DNA of 64,000 nt from Bacillus sp. MM2020_1. Lineage in GTDB: Bacteria > Bacillota > Bacilli > Bacillales > Cytobacillaceae. Position 1 is the stretch's first letter, and every line of letters starts with the position of its first letter. Shown here piece after piece: positions 17,579 through 26,740 of the stretch. Position numbers and translations under genes: made by a program. The notes beneath the pieces are model-generated. The model did not search any database. It had not been told where the DNA came from and saw only the letters and a program-made list of their open reading frames with translations. The stretch lies in assembly GCA_011250595.1 (NCBI GenBank), contig JAANMP010000007.1, positions 1-64,000 on the forward strand, read 5' to 3'.

Positions 17579-18571
17579 TTATTGTCCGTCTTTTTTATCT
17601 CCCGTTATCTTACCAATTGAACCTCTCATTTCAGTATCCGCTGAAATATTTTTAAAGTTCATATAGTCCATAACGCCAATATTCCCTGTTTTAAGAGCTT
17701 CAGCCATTGCAAGCGGTACTTGCGCTTCTGCTTCTACGACCTTTGCTCTCATCTCCTGTACCTTTGCCTTCATTTCCTGCTCTGTAGCGACAGCCATAGC
17801 CCTACGCTCTTCTGCTTTTGCTTGGGCAATTTTCTTATCGGCTTCCGCTTGCTCCGTTTGTAGCTCGGCACCGATGTTTCTACCTAAATCGACATCGGCA
17901 ATATCAATCGATAGAATTTCAAAAGCGGTACCAGCATCTAATCCTTTGGCTAAGACTGTTTGCGAAATCAGTTCAGGGTTCTCGAGTACCTTACTATGGT
18001 CAAGTGAGGAACCAATCGTCGATATGACCCCTTCACCTACACGAGCTACAACAGTATCTTCACCCGCACCTCCGACAAGACGGTCGATATTAGCACGGAC
18101 CGTAATTCTCGCTTTAGCCTTTACTTCAATCCCATTCATAGCCACACCTGCAATAAATGGGGTTTCAATCACCTTTGGATTTACACTCATTTGGACGGCT
18201 TCTAAAACGTCACGCCCGGCTAAGTCAATGGCAGCACAACGTTCAAACGATAATTCAATATTTGCCCGATGTGCAGCAATTAGGGCATTAACTACTCTAT
18301 CGACATTCCCGCCGGCAAGGTAATGGCTTTCCAGTTGATTAGTGGTAACGTTTAAACCAGCTTTATGGGCCTTTATAAGAGGGTTAACCACTCTGCTTGG
18401 TGTTACCCTCCTAAGTCTCATCCCAACTAATGTGAAGATACTTATACGGACTCCTGCAGCTAGAGCAGAAATCCACAACATGACAGGTACAAAGGATAAT
18501 AAAATCCCAAATAAGATTAAAGCTACAATTACAACTGCAATGATAAAAATAGTACCAGATCCTACAATCAT
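17579..18571 (-). CDS. floA: Flotillin-like protein FloA
   Basis: 330-aa protein with an N-terminal hairpin membrane segment (about 5-50), a PHB-like domain ([60 protein letters not shown]) and a coiled coil rich in Ala and Glu ([20 protein letters not shown] region). FloA organises functional membrane microdomains. Followed 34 bp later by the yqfB-like gene and preceded 20 bp by nfeD, its usual partner. Confidence 0.96.
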   Translation of the reverse strand: MIVGSGTIFIIAVVIVALILFGILLSFVPVMLWISALAAGVRISIFTLVGMRLRRVTPSRVVNPLIKAHKAGLNVTTNQLESHYLAGGNVDRVVNALIAAHRANIELSFERCAAIDLAGRDVLEAVQMSVNPKVIETPFIAGVAMNGIEVKAKARITVRANIDRLVGGAGEDTVVARVGEGVISTIGSSLDHSKVLENPELISQTVLAKGLDAGTAFEILSIDIADVDLGRNIGAELQTEQAEADKKIAQAKAEERRAMAVATEQEMKAKVQEMRAKVVEAEAQVPLAMAEALKTGNIGVMDYMNFKNISADTEMRGSIGKITGDKKDGQ

Positions 18572-18591
18572 TTTCTAACCCCCTTCATTTC

Positions 18592-19224
18592 TTATACCTC
18601 TCTAACAACAATGCGTGCTCCTTCAACTTTAATGACTTTAACGGCAGCATTCTGCTCAATAAAGCCACCTTCGCTTACTACATCAACTCTTTCACTGTTA
18701 ATAATAACAGTTCCAGCCGGTCGCAAAATGGTGAGGGCAATCCCTTCTTTTCCCAACAGATCAATACGATTAATATTGGATACATATCCATCTTCTTTTT
18801 TAGCTGAATCAAATAGAACCATTTTATTAAATAAAATAAGTTTTTTGTCAAAAATCTTGATCATCATAAAGAATACAAGTACGGATAAGAATATGGCGAT
18901 TAAGATAGAAACCCCGATTTGAATGGCATCTTCGCCTGCTAAAAAAAGACTTAATATTAATGCAGCAACACCCAGTGTGCCGGAAATTGCCCCGGGTAAA
19001 AAGAATTCAAGGAATATAAGGAGTAATCCTGCAACAAATAATAATAAAGTGCCATAACCCGCAAGACCTGCTTGAAAATGCCCATAAAAGAATAAAATGA
19101 GCGCAAACACACCGATAAACCCTGCCACACCGAATTTAGATGAAAAAAGCTCCAATACAATACCGATTCCCGCAATCGATAATAATACGGTTACAACAAT
19201 CGGGTCAGTAAGAAATTCTGTCAT
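18592..19224 (-). CDS. NfeD family protein, short form without protease domain
   Basis: 210 aa: four to five membrane segments (about 8-135) and a C-terminal OB-fold NfeD domain (LLGKEGIALTILRPAGTVIINSERVDVVSEGGFIEQNAAVKVIKVEG). It occupies the place of B. subtilis yqeZ, which is about twice as long and begins with a ClpP-like serine protease. No protease sequence precedes this gene, so it is the short NfeD class. It is expected to act with FloA in membrane organisation. ATG start with GGGGGC upstream. Confidence 0.9.
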   Translation of the reverse strand: MTEFLTDPIVVTVLLSIAGIGIVLELFSSKFGVAGFIGVFALILFFYGHFQAGLAGYGTLLLFVAGLLLIFLEFFLPGAISGTLGVAALILSLFLAGEDAIQIGVSILIAIFLSVLVFFMMIKIFDKKLILFNKMVLFDSAKKEDGYVSNINRIDLLGKEGIALTILRPAGTVIINSERVDVVSEGGFIEQNAAVKVIKVEGARIVVREV

Positions 19225-19292
19225 TCGAGAGCCCCCTTTCGTTCTTTAGCTTCGACTATAATTATTACGTATGAAAATCAATTAAGTTTCAT

Positions 19293-19334
19293 TAAAAAAA
19301 TAAAAAGACCACAAGCCAAAGGCCTGCAGTCTTT
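19293..19334 (-). terminator. Terminator after yqeY
   Basis: Stem AAAGACTGCAGGCC / GGCTTGTGGTCTTT followed by a T-rich run on the minus strand. It separates rpsU-yqeY from nfeD-floA. Confidence 0.8.
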
Positions 19335-19345
19335 ACGTCAGAATA

Positions 19346-19792
19346 CTATGAAAGGTGTTGTTGTACAAGTTTATTTACAAGTGCCCCATCTGCTTTACCC
19401 TTTACTTTAGGCATAATGGCAGACATCACTTTTCCCATTTCTGCTTTTGACTTTGCGCCGACTTCAGAAATTGTTTCTTTTACAACCTCTGCCAGTTCCT
19501 CTTCAGAAAGCTGTTTTGGCATATACAATTCAACGATAGCCAACTCCGTGCGCAACTTATCAACTAGGTCTTCACGACCAGCTTTACCAAATTCATGGAG
19601 GGAGTCTTTGCGTTGTTTTACTTCGCGAGAAAGGATTGTTAACTCAACATCATCGGTAAGCTCTTTAGTACCGAGCTTAATAGCTTCATTTTGCAAAGAA
19701 GCTTTCACCATCCGAATGACTGAGAGTTTGTCTTTTTCCTTGTTTCTCATCGCTTGTTTCATATCATTGTTCAAACGCTCGAGAAGACTCAT
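19346..19792 (-). CDS. yqeY: YqeY / GatB-domain protein
   Basis: 148 aa, all helical: N-terminal YqeY domain ([28 protein letters not shown]) and C-terminal part like the tail of GatB ([28 protein letters not shown]). Probably binds tRNA or aids tRNA-dependent amidation; the exact role is unsettled. It follows rpsU by 15 bp, a very conserved pairing. Confidence 0.94.
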   Translation of the reverse strand: MSLLERLNNDMKQAMRNKEKDKLSVIRMVKASLQNEAIKLGTKELTDDVELTILSREVKQRKDSLHEFGKAGREDLVDKLRTELAIVELYMPKQLSEEELAEVVKETISEVGAKSKAEMGKVMSAIMPKVKGKADGALVNKLVQQHLS

Positions 19793-19807
19793 GTATTACA
19801 CCCTCTC

Positions 19808-19981
19808 TTAAAACTTACGTTTTCTAGCTGCTTCAGACTTTTTCTTACGTTTTACACTTGGCTTTTCATAGAATTCGCGCTTTCTTGCCTCTTGCAAAGT
19901 ACCAGTTTTTGATACTGTACGTTTGAAGCGACGAAGAGCATCTTCAAGCGATTCGTTTTTACGAACGACGGTTTTAGACAT
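19808..19981 (-). CDS. rpsU: 30S ribosomal protein S21
   Basis: 57 aa, highly basic ([20 protein letters not shown]... [12 protein letters not shown]), the usual length of S21. Start taken at ATG 19981, 6 nt after GGAGGGA; a longer frame upstream has no support. S21 sits at the decoding platform of the 30S subunit. Confidence 0.96.
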   Translation of the reverse strand: MSKTVVRKNESLEDALRRFKRTVSKTGTLQEARKREFYEKPSVKRKKKSEAARKRKF

Positions 19982-20198
19982 TCTCTTTCCCTCCCTCCGA
20001 AACACAACACACTAACATTCAATCCATGTACCTTGCAATTATAATATAACCTTGATACAAGGTCAACTGAAATTCACAGTGATATTCCAAGCATTTTATT
20101 TTTTTATTCATACAAACGATGACTTGTCTTTATTTACCTTAAAACTGGCATGTCCCTCTAAGTCGTACCATACAATGAAGCGAGGGGGCCTATATATA

Positions 20199-21137
20199 AT
20201 GCTTTACATACTATTATTTGTTCTTTGCATTTTATTATTTATTTTTGGGATGACCATTATTAGATTTGCCCTGTTTAATTTATCTGCAAATAAATTAAAG
20301 GGGTGGTTAATTAAATTGACCAGTACTCCCTTAAAAGGGATGCTGACAGGGACATTCATCACTGCACTTTTACAGAGCAGTACCGCAGTAATGGTAATTA
20401 CGATTGGATTAATTTCAGCAAGAATAATGACGTTCCCGCAGTCTATTGGAATTATACTTGGCACAAATATTGGAACTACTTTTAAAACAGAATTAATTAC
20501 ATTTAATATTGATAAAGTCCTCGTTCCTTTCGCAATTTGTGGAGCCCTGCTTATTTTATTTAAAAATAAAAAAGCGAGAAGTATTGGGATGCTGCTGTTT
20601 GGAATCTCCTCAGTTTTTGCGGCTATGAAAGGCTTCGAGATGCTGGCAGTCCCGTTAACTTCGATGAATTTTATCAACAATTTTATTCTTTCCATTAATG
20701 ATCAACTTCTTTTAAGCCTGTTAACTGGTACAATCATGACAGCCATTATTCAATCGAGTACGGCAATGACTGGAATTGCCATGAGCTTTCTATTATCTGG
20801 TTCCTTGCAACTTGATGCAGGTATCGCAATTGTCCTTGGTGCTAATATTGGTACATGTATCACCGCCCTAATTGCTTCCATTGGCGGCGGAAAAGAATCG
20901 AGACTAGCAGCATTTGCACACGTTTGGCTTAATGTTTTTGGTGTATTGCTATTTATCCCGCTCATTCCAACACTTACGGACAATGCCTCCATGCTTGCAG
21001 ATACAAAAAATGTCCAATTAGCCCATATAAGTGTCATTTTTAATGTTGCCACCTCTATAATCGTCTTACCTTTTGCAACGAAATTTGGAAAAATGATTTT
21101 ATTTTTACATGATAGAAAACCAAAAAAGACCACGTAA
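20199..21137 (+). CDS. yqeW: Na/Pi cotransporter family protein (YqeW)
   Basis: 312-aa membrane protein with two inverted-repeat halves, each carrying the family QSST motif: TALLQSSTAVMVITIG and TAIIQSSTAMTGIAMS, and the GTNIGTT / GANIGTC motifs. Sodium-dependent phosphate transport is the family role. There is no PhoU-like C-terminal domain. ATG at 20199 chosen, 8 nt after CGAGGGGG; the 49 codons before it lack a start with a ribosome site. One of few plus-strand genes here, lying between rpsU and deoC/mtaB as yqeW does in B. subtilis. Confidence 0.92.
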   Translation: MLYILLFVLCILLFIFGMTIIRFALFNLSANKLKGWLIKLTSTPLKGMLTGTFITALLQSSTAVMVITIGLISARIMTFPQSIGIILGTNIGTTFKTELITFNIDKVLVPFAICGALLILFKNKKARSIGMLLFGISSVFAAMKGFEMLAVPLTSMNFINNFILSINDQLLLSLLTGTIMTAIIQSSTAMTGIAMSFLLSGSLQLDAGIAIVLGANIGTCITALIASIGGGKESRLAAFAHVWLNVFGVLLFIPLIPTLTDNASMLADTKNVQLAHISVIFNVATSIIVLPFATKFGKMILFLHDRKPKKTT

Positions 21138-21161
21138 AAAGACGGCTTTCAGCCGTCTTTT
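21138..21161 (+). terminator. Terminator of yqeW
   Basis: Perfect stem AAAGACGGCT / AGCCGTCTTT immediately after the stop codon. Confidence 0.88.
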
Positions 21162-21180
21162 ACATATCATACTAATATTG

Positions 21181-21307
21181 ATACTTATGACATATTTTTT
21201 GGTACTTATGACATATTTCTGGACAGTCATTACATATTTTTTGTCACTTATGACATATTTCCGGACATTAACTACCTATTTTTAGAAACTTACGAAATTA
21301 ACTGGGA
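21181..21307. repeat. Six degenerate 21-bp direct repeats (iteron-like array)
   Basis: Units start near 21181, 21202, 21223, 21245, 21266 and 21287, about 21 bp apart. The best units read ACTTATGACATATTT followed alternately by TTTG or CYGG; the last two are decayed. Spacing equals two DNA turns. It lies between the yqeW terminator and the deoC stop. It may be a protein-binding array or the left-over multi-repeat end of an insertion sequence (IS21-type ends carry such repeats). Confidence 0.7.
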
Positions 21308-21327
21308 TTAATTGGAATTTCCACTTT

Positions 21328-22002
21328 TTAATAATCTGAAGTGACCGTTAAACCGTTGACGATGGCAATACTAGAACTTGCCCCAATTCTTGTCGCTCCA
21401 GCCTCAATCATTTTTTGGACATCCTCTGTATTTCTAACCCCGCCGGAAGCTTTAACACCCAAGTCAGGACCGACAGTTTGCCTCATTAAAGCAATGTCTT
21501 CCGCCGTCGCTCCACCAGTAGAAAATCCTGTTGATGTCTTCACAAAATCCGCCCCCGCTTTTACGGAAAGTTCACAGGCGCGAATCTTTTCTTCTTGGCT
21601 TAACAAACTTGTTTCGATAATAACCTTCGTATGTGCTTTGCCCTTGGCAGCCTCTACAACCGCCCGGATATCTTTTTCCACCAATTCATCGTTATGATCC
21701 TTTAATGCTCCAATATTAATGACCATATCCACTTCATCGGCGCCATGCTCAATAGCGTTTTTCGTTTCAAACGCTTTGGTTTCATAAGTAGTCGCCCCTA
21801 ATGGGAATCCTATTACGGTACAAACCATAACACCACTGCCTTGCAGCAGTTCTTTAGCGGTACTTACCCATGTTGGATTTACACACACCGAAGCAAATTT
21901 ATATTCTTTTGCCTCTTGGCACAATGATTCAATTTGCTGCCGTGTTGCTTCAGGCTTTAATAAGGTGTGATCAATCATTGCAGCAATATTTGTAGTCGAC
22001 AT
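21328..22002 (-). CDS. deoC: Deoxyribose-phosphate aldolase
   Basis: 224-aa class I aldolase that splits 2-deoxyribose 5-phosphate to acetaldehyde and glyceraldehyde 3-phosphate in deoxynucleoside breakdown. Schiff-base lysine region [13 protein letters not shown] and GVKASGGVR, and N-terminal [11 protein letters not shown], are present. ATG at 22002 chosen, 7 nt after GAAGGGAG. In B. subtilis deoC lies elsewhere with nupC and pdp; here it is alone between yqeW and mtaB. An intergenic repeat element abuts its ribosome site. Confidence 0.96.
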   Translation of the reverse strand: MSTTNIAAMIDHTLLKPEATRQQIESLCQEAKEYKFASVCVNPTWVSTAKELLQGSGVMVCTVIGFPLGATTYETKAFETKNAIEHGADEVDMVINIGALKDHNDELVEKDIRAVVEAAKGKAHTKVIIETSLLSQEEKIRACELSVKAGADFVKTSTGFSTGGATAEDIALMRQTVGPDLGVKASGGVRNTEDVQKMIEAGATRIGASSSIAIVNGLTVTSDY

Positions 22003-22019
22003 AAATGAGCTCCCTTCAT

Positions 22020-22174
22020 AAGAAAAGCGCAAGCGCCCTGTTCAGCGGCGTATGACCTAGAGCGCTCCAACCGAGATAAAGGAAACACGAAGAGCCGGAG
22101 GCGAATCGATGTTGACTTATCGTAGGGCGGTGAGCGAAGGACACTAGCCGCTAGGGCACTGGAGCTAGACAATT
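22020..22174. repeat. Bacillus-type intergenic repeat element, full copy (about 155 bp)
   Basis: Begins AGAAAAGCGCAAGCGCCC and ends GGGCACTGGAGCTAGACAATT, GC-richer than its surroundings, with inner GGAAACACGAAGAGCCGGAGGCG. I recognise this pattern as a repeat scattered in intergenic regions of many Bacillaceae. A shortened relative with both ends joined is at 63003-63043. It lies right upstream of the deoC ribosome site. Confidence 0.7.
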
Positions 22175-22270
22175 TTCAAAGTCGAAATTTATACCTTCTT
22201 ATTCTGAAAAAACAATCCAAAGTGGATTAGAAAGAAATTTGCTGCTGACAATAGTTTATCCAAAATACGA

Positions 22271-22296
22271 TAAAAAAAAGGACCTAAATGGTCCTT
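22271..22296 (-). terminator. Terminator overlapping the mtaB stop codon
   Basis: Stem AAGGACC / GGTCCTT with a 5-nt loop and a run of eight T on the minus strand. Confidence 0.85.
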
Positions 22297-23662
22297 AAAT
22301 GGCAGTTTCTTCTTCAATAAATAATTCTGATTTTGTTACTGAATCCTCTAAAACCTTAACAAATTGTCCTTCGTTGTATGGGTAGCCTGCTTTGGTAACC
22401 TTTACTTTAACAATTTTACCAATCAAATCTTCAGCTCCTGAGAAAACAACTTTCATGTAGTTATCCGTGTATCCCATCAATAAACCGGAATTAGCTTCTT
22501 CCTTTGAGACCTCTTCAGGAATCACTTCTAAGACATCACCTTCAAATCGTGAAGCATATTCCTTTGCTAATTGATCAGAAAGGGAAATGAGGCGATGTAC
22601 TCGATCATTTTTAACTTCCTCATCGACCTGATCTTCCATACGAGCGGCTGGTGTTCCAGTACGCTTTGAATACGGGAATACGTGAAGTTCAGAAAATTTA
22701 TAGTCATTAATAAAATTATAGGTTTCCATAAACTCTTCCTCCGTCTCACCAGGGAAACCAACAATTACATCGGAGGTAACGGCAAGGCCAGGAAGAACTT
22801 CTTTTAGTCGCTCCAATCTTTCACCAAAGAACTCCATCGTATATTTTCGACGCATTCTTTTCAGAACAGAATTAGAACCCGATTGCAACGGAATATGCAA
22901 ATGTCGAACGACAATCGGAGAATGTTTAATTACTTCAATCACTTCATCCGTAATTTGGCTCGCTTCAATCGATGAAATTCGCAATCGTTTTAGCCCTTTG
23001 ACTGCTTCCAAGTCACGAAGTAATTGGGCAAGATTATAATCCTTCATGTCTTCTCCGTATCCGCCCGTATGAATACCAGTCAAGACAATTTCCTGGTAAC
23101 CCGCATCAACCAATTGCTGTGCTTGACGAATAACTTCTTTCGGATCTCGAGATCTCATTAACCCGCGAGCCCATGGAATAATACAGAAGGTACAAAAATT
23201 GTTACAACCTTCTTGGATCTTTAGTGAAGCACGAGTTCGGTCCGTAAAGGATGGGACATCAAGTTCTTCATAGATGCGACTTTTCATGATATTACCAACA
23301 CCGTTAATTGGCTGGCGCTCAAGCTTATATTGCTCAATATAATCAAGCATTTTAATTCGGTCCTGGGTTCCAACAACAACGTCGACACCAGGGATAGCCA
23401 TAATTTCTGCGGGTGAGGTTTGTGCATAACAACCTGTTACACAAATAACCGCATCAGGATTTTTTCTGACAGCCCGTCGAATGACCTGTCGGCTTTTTTT
23501 ATCGCCTGTATTAGTAACGGTACATGTATTAATAATATAAACGTCCGAAATTGATTCAAAATCAACTCGTTCGTAACCTTCTTGTTTAAATAACTGCCAA
23601 ATAGCTTCAGTTTCATAGTGATTAACTTTGCATCCTAATGTATGAAACGCAACTGTTGCCAT
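22295..23662 (-). CDS. mtaB: tRNA t6A37 methylthiotransferase MtaB
   Basis: 455-aa radical SAM enzyme that converts t6A37 to ms2t6A37 in tRNAs reading ANN codons. N-terminal UPF0004 domain with three Cys for the auxiliary cluster (LGCKVN, NTCTVTN, TGCYAQ), radical SAM triad in EGCNNFCTFCIIPWARG, and a C-terminal TRAM domain. B. subtilis name yqeV. Starts 7 nt downstream of the rsmE stop. Confidence 0.96.
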   Translation of the reverse strand: MATVAFHTLGCKVNHYETEAIWQLFKQEGYERVDFESISDVYIINTCTVTNTGDKKSRQVIRRAVRKNPDAVICVTGCYAQTSPAEIMAIPGVDVVVGTQDRIKMLDYIEQYKLERQPINGVGNIMKSRIYEELDVPSFTDRTRASLKIQEGCNNFCTFCIIPWARGLMRSRDPKEVIRQAQQLVDAGYQEIVLTGIHTGGYGEDMKDYNLAQLLRDLEAVKGLKRLRISSIEASQITDEVIEVIKHSPIVVRHLHIPLQSGSNSVLKRMRRKYTMEFFGERLERLKEVLPGLAVTSDVIVGFPGETEEEFMETYNFINDYKFSELHVFPYSKRTGTPAARMEDQVDEEVKNDRVHRLISLSDQLAKEYASRFEGDVLEVIPEEVSKEEANSGLLMGYTDNYMKVVFSGAEDLIGKIVKVKVTKAGYPYNEGQFVKVLEDSVTKSELFIEEETAI

Positions 23663-23669
23663 TATTTGT

Positions 23670-24419
23670 TCACCTCATTAATTCAAAATGATAGGAAATT
23701 GCCGCGAGTGTATATAAAGGGGCAGTTTCCGTTCGTAATATTCTAGGGCCTAACCCGCAAATTGCAAAATCATTATCCCTTAATTGCTCTACTTCTGAAT
23801 CGGTTAAGCCGCCTTCTGGTCCAAATACCAAAAGAAGTGAATCACCTTTGTTCATTTTTTTAAGCGTAGCAGCAAAAACGGAAGTTTCACCATTCCGACT
23901 CTCTTCTTCAAAAGCAACTAATTTATAATCATAATCCTTGCTCTTAGAAATCAATTCTTTAAAGCTAATTGCACTAAAAACCTCTGGCAAGAATGCACGG
24001 TGGGATTGCTCTGCAGCTTCTTTAGCTATTTTTTGCCATCGATCTATTTTTTTCGAAGCTTTCTTTTCGTCCCATTTTACAACTGAACGAGCCGCTGAGA
24101 ATGGGAGAAACCGATGTGCACCAAGTTCTGTGCCTTTTTGAATAATCCACTCTAGCTTGTCCCCCTTGGGCAGTCCGCTTGCAATCGTAATTGAAATGGG
24201 AAGCTCAGAGACAGTCTCCTTCCATTGTACAACGTCTGCAACAACACTGGTATCGGTAATTTCTGCAAGGGCACACACAGCTTGCTTCCCTTCTTGGTCA
24301 ACACAAATAATTTGATCACCAAGTTGCATACGCATAACCTTGACGATATGATGCCGGTCCTCTTCATCAATCAAAAAACGATTACCATTTGCTCGTTGTT
24401 TAACAAAGTATCGTTGCAC
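23670..24419 (-). CDS. rsmE: 16S rRNA m3U1498 methyltransferase RsmE
   Basis: 249-aa SPOUT-fold methyltransferase. N-terminal PUA-like part (DEEDRHHIVKVMRMQLGDQI) and C-terminal knot with FGPEGGLTDSEVEQL and LGPRILRTETAPLYTLAAI are clear. GTG start at 24419 (VQRYFV), 8 nt after GAGAGGG, fits the family better than the longer frame with eight more residues. Operon with mtaB downstream; prmA upstream is separated by a terminator. Confidence 0.94.
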   Translation of the reverse strand: MQRYFVKQRANGNRFLIDEEDRHHIVKVMRMQLGDQIICVDQEGKQAVCALAEITDTSVVADVVQWKETVSELPISITIASGLPKGDKLEWIIQKGTELGAHRFLPFSAARSVVKWDEKKASKKIDRWQKIAKEAAEQSHRAFLPEVFSAISFKELISKSKDYDYKLVAFEEESRNGETSVFAATLKKMNKGDSLLLVFGPEGGLTDSEVEQLRDNDFAICGLGPRILRTETAPLYTLAAISYHFELMR

Positions 24420-24491
24420 ACTTCTTGCACCCTCTCTAAACATATACGCTTTATTTTACTAAAAAAAATCTTGATTTAAAAGTATGGCATG

Positions 24492-24516
24492 AAAAAAAGG
24501 GGTTATCTCCCCCTTT
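24492..24516 (-). terminator. Terminator after prmA
   Basis: Stem AAAGGGGG / CCCCTTT followed by a T7 run on the minus strand, 10 bp beyond the prmA stop. It ends the heat-shock operon transcript that reads through prmA. Confidence 0.8.
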
Positions 24517-24525
24517 ATTCCACCA

Positions 24526-25467
24526 TTATAACCTTTTAGCAATAATCGCAACCCAATCTTCCATCAAAATCGTTTCTATGATCTCAAATCCGGCTGCTAC
24601 CAATGAATCTTTAACTTGATCTTTTTTCTGCTTGATAATTCCTGAGGTAATAAAAGACCCGCCCGGTTTGACAACCTTGGCCGCATCCTCAGTAAACCGT
24701 AGAATAACTTCTGCTAGAATATTAGCAACAACGACATCGGCCGAATTTTCTTCAACGCCATCGAGCAAATTATTTTGTGCTGTCGTTGCACGATCACTCA
24801 CCTTATTGAGTTTAAGGTTCACTCTTGCAGTTGTGACCGCCACCTCATCAAGGTCAAAGGCACGAACATCTTCGGCACCCAGCATGGCTGCTGCAATACT
24901 TAAAACCCCTGAGCCTGTTCCAACATCAATTACCCGGTCACCGGGACGAATCGTTCTCTCAAGTGATTGAATACATAGAACAGTTGTCGGATGTGTTCCT
25001 GTTCCGAATGCCATTCCCGGATCTAATTCAATAATTAGTTCATCACTGCTGACCGGAGTATAAATCTCCCAAGTCGGAACAATGGTAAACTTTTCAGAAA
25101 TTTTCACGGGATGATAATATTTTTTCCAAGCAGTTGCCCATTCTTCTTCATTGACTTCACTAATCGTTACATGATTTTTACCGATATCGATATTGTGAAT
25201 AATTAAATTACTAATCGACTCTTTAATGGCATCAACCGTTTCGCCTAAAAAGCTGTTAACCGGAAGGTACGCTTTTAATATTACGCCTTCTTCTGGATAA
25301 TCATCGGGATTAAGTTGATAGATTTCACCAAATTGATCTTCTCTTTCTTTTGTCAGTTCAAATGGATCTTCAATGACTACACCGCTCGCCCCAGCTTCAT
25401 GCAAAATATGAGAAATAGGTTCAATTGCCTCATTTGTTGTGTGAATACTGATTTCGGACCATTTCAC
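24526..25467 (-). CDS. prmA: Ribosomal protein L11 methyltransferase PrmA
   Basis: 313-aa SAM-dependent methyltransferase. L11-binding N-terminal domain, then motif [18 protein letters not shown] and the family motif [14 protein letters not shown] and NNLLDG...[12 protein letters not shown] start at 25467 ([11 protein letters not shown]) 9 nt after GGAG; a TTG five codons earlier is less likely. Follows dnaJ by 18 bp, as in B. subtilis. Confidence 0.95.
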   Translation of the reverse strand: MKWSEISIHTTNEAIEPISHILHEAGASGVVIEDPFELTKEREDQFGEIYQLNPDDYPEEGVILKAYLPVNSFLGETVDAIKESISNLIIHNIDIGKNHVTISEVNEEEWATAWKKYYHPVKISEKFTIVPTWEIYTPVSSDELIIELDPGMAFGTGTHPTTVLCIQSLERTIRPGDRVIDVGTGSGVLSIAAAMLGAEDVRAFDLDEVAVTTARVNLKLNKVSDRATTAQNNLLDGVEENSADVVVANILAEVILRFTEDAAKVVKPGGSFITSGIIKQKKDQVKDSLVAAGFEIIETILMEDWVAIIAKRL

Positions 25468-25485
25468 ATCTACCAACTCCAATCC

Positions 25486-26619
25486 TTACTCGCTTTTAAA
25501 GGCTCGTTTTACTTTTGAGAAAAAACTTTCTTCGTGTTCACCAATCGGAGAAGTGCCACTTAGCTCTGCGAATTCTTTCAAGAGTTGCTTTTGCTTATCC
25601 GACAGTTTTGTTGGAGTAATAATTCGAACGAGAATATATTGATCTCCAACACCATATCCACGCACGTTAGGAACACCTTTTCCTTTTAATCGGAATTTTT
25701 TCCCTGTTTGCGTCCCTGCAGGAATTTTTAGCTTTACCTTCCCGTGCAAAGTAGGTACCTCAATTTCAGCACCCAAGGATGCTTGAACAAAAGTGATTGG
25801 CATTTCACAATAAATATCATCGCCATCTCTTTCAAAAAACTCATGCTGTCTAACATGGAAAACAACATAGAGGTCCCCGGCCGGTCCTCCATTAAACCCA
25901 GCTTCACCTTGTCCTGACATACGAAGCTGCTGTCCATCATCAATACCGGCAGGGATTTTAACATGAATTTTCTTGCGCTTTTGAACTTTTCCTTTACCAC
26001 CGCAAGTTGAACATTTATGTTTAATTTCTTTACCGGTACCATTACAGTGATTACAGGTACGACGATTAACAATTCTACCAAATGGGGTATTTTGCTCCAC
26101 ATTTAACTGCCCTGTTCCTTGACAGTGCTGACATGTTTCTGGTTTAGTTCCAGGCTTTGCCCCGGAACCACTACATGTGCCACAAGTTTCTTCACGTGGT
26201 ATTTCAATATCTGTTTCTTTTCCAAATGCTGCTTCTTCAAAAGAAACGGTCATCGTATACTGGAGGTCTGCCCCTTGTCTTGGTGCGTTTGGATCACGTC
26301 TTCTTCCGCCTCCACCACCGCCAAAAAAGGTATTAAAGATATCTTCAAACCCGCCACCAAAGCCGCCGCCGAAATCTCCGCCGCCGCCAAAGCCCTGGTT
26401 AGGATCCGTATGACCAAATTGATCATAATGTGCCTTTTTCTGATCATCGCTCAATATTTCGTAAGCTTCAGTTATTTCCTTAAATTTATCAGCCGCATCT
26501 GCTTCTTTATTAATATCTGGATGATATTTTTTTGAAAGCTTGCGATAAGCCTTTTTTACTTCATCCTTTGAAGCACTTTTACTAATCCCAAGTACTTCAT
26601 AGTAATCCCGTTTACTCAT
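25486..26619 (-). CDS. dnaJ: Chaperone protein DnaJ
   Basis: 377-aa type I Hsp40 cochaperone that stimulates DnaK ATPase. J domain with HPD (KYHPDIN), Gly/Phe-rich linker ([18 protein letters not shown]), four CxxCxGxG zinc repeats ([34 protein letters not shown]) and the C-terminal substrate domains. Fourth gene of the hrcA operon. Confidence 0.98.
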   Translation of the reverse strand: MSKRDYYEVLGISKSASKDEVKKAYRKLSKKYHPDINKEADAADKFKEITEAYEILSDDQKKAHYDQFGHTDPNQGFGGGGDFGGGFGGGFEDIFNTFFGGGGGGRRRDPNAPRQGADLQYTMTVSFEEAAFGKETDIEIPREETCGTCSGSGAKPGTKPETCQHCQGTGQLNVEQNTPFGRIVNRRTCNHCNGTGKEIKHKCSTCGGKGKVQKRKKIHVKIPAGIDDGQQLRMSGQGEAGFNGGPAGDLYVVFHVRQHEFFERDGDDIYCEMPITFVQASLGAEIEVPTLHGKVKLKIPAGTQTGKKFRLKGKGVPNVRGYGVGDQYILVRIITPTKLSDKQKQLLKEFAELSGTSPIGEHEESFFSKVKRAFKSE

Positions 26620-26684
26620 GATTACCCACTCCCGAATCTGTCACATAAAGACTATTCTATCATTTATAACAATGTTATTGCAAT

Positions 26685-26723
26685 AAAAAAGCCAAAGCCC
26701 ATCGTTCTGACTTTGACTTTTTT
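26685..26723 (-). terminator. Hairpin between dnaK and dnaJ (partial terminator)
   Basis: Imperfect stem AAAAAGTCAAAGTC / GGCTTTGGCTTTTTT with a T run on the minus strand. In the middle of a conserved operon it is probably an attenuating terminator or processing site that lowers dnaJ relative to dnaK. Confidence 0.6.
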
Positions 26724-26740
26724 CTGAGCTGTAATAACTC

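Noticed and set aside
26177..26413. Proline-rich plus-strand ORF (PPPPPPK stretches)
   Set aside because: It is the antisense of the Gly-rich linker of dnaJ, a composition effect, without a ribosome site.
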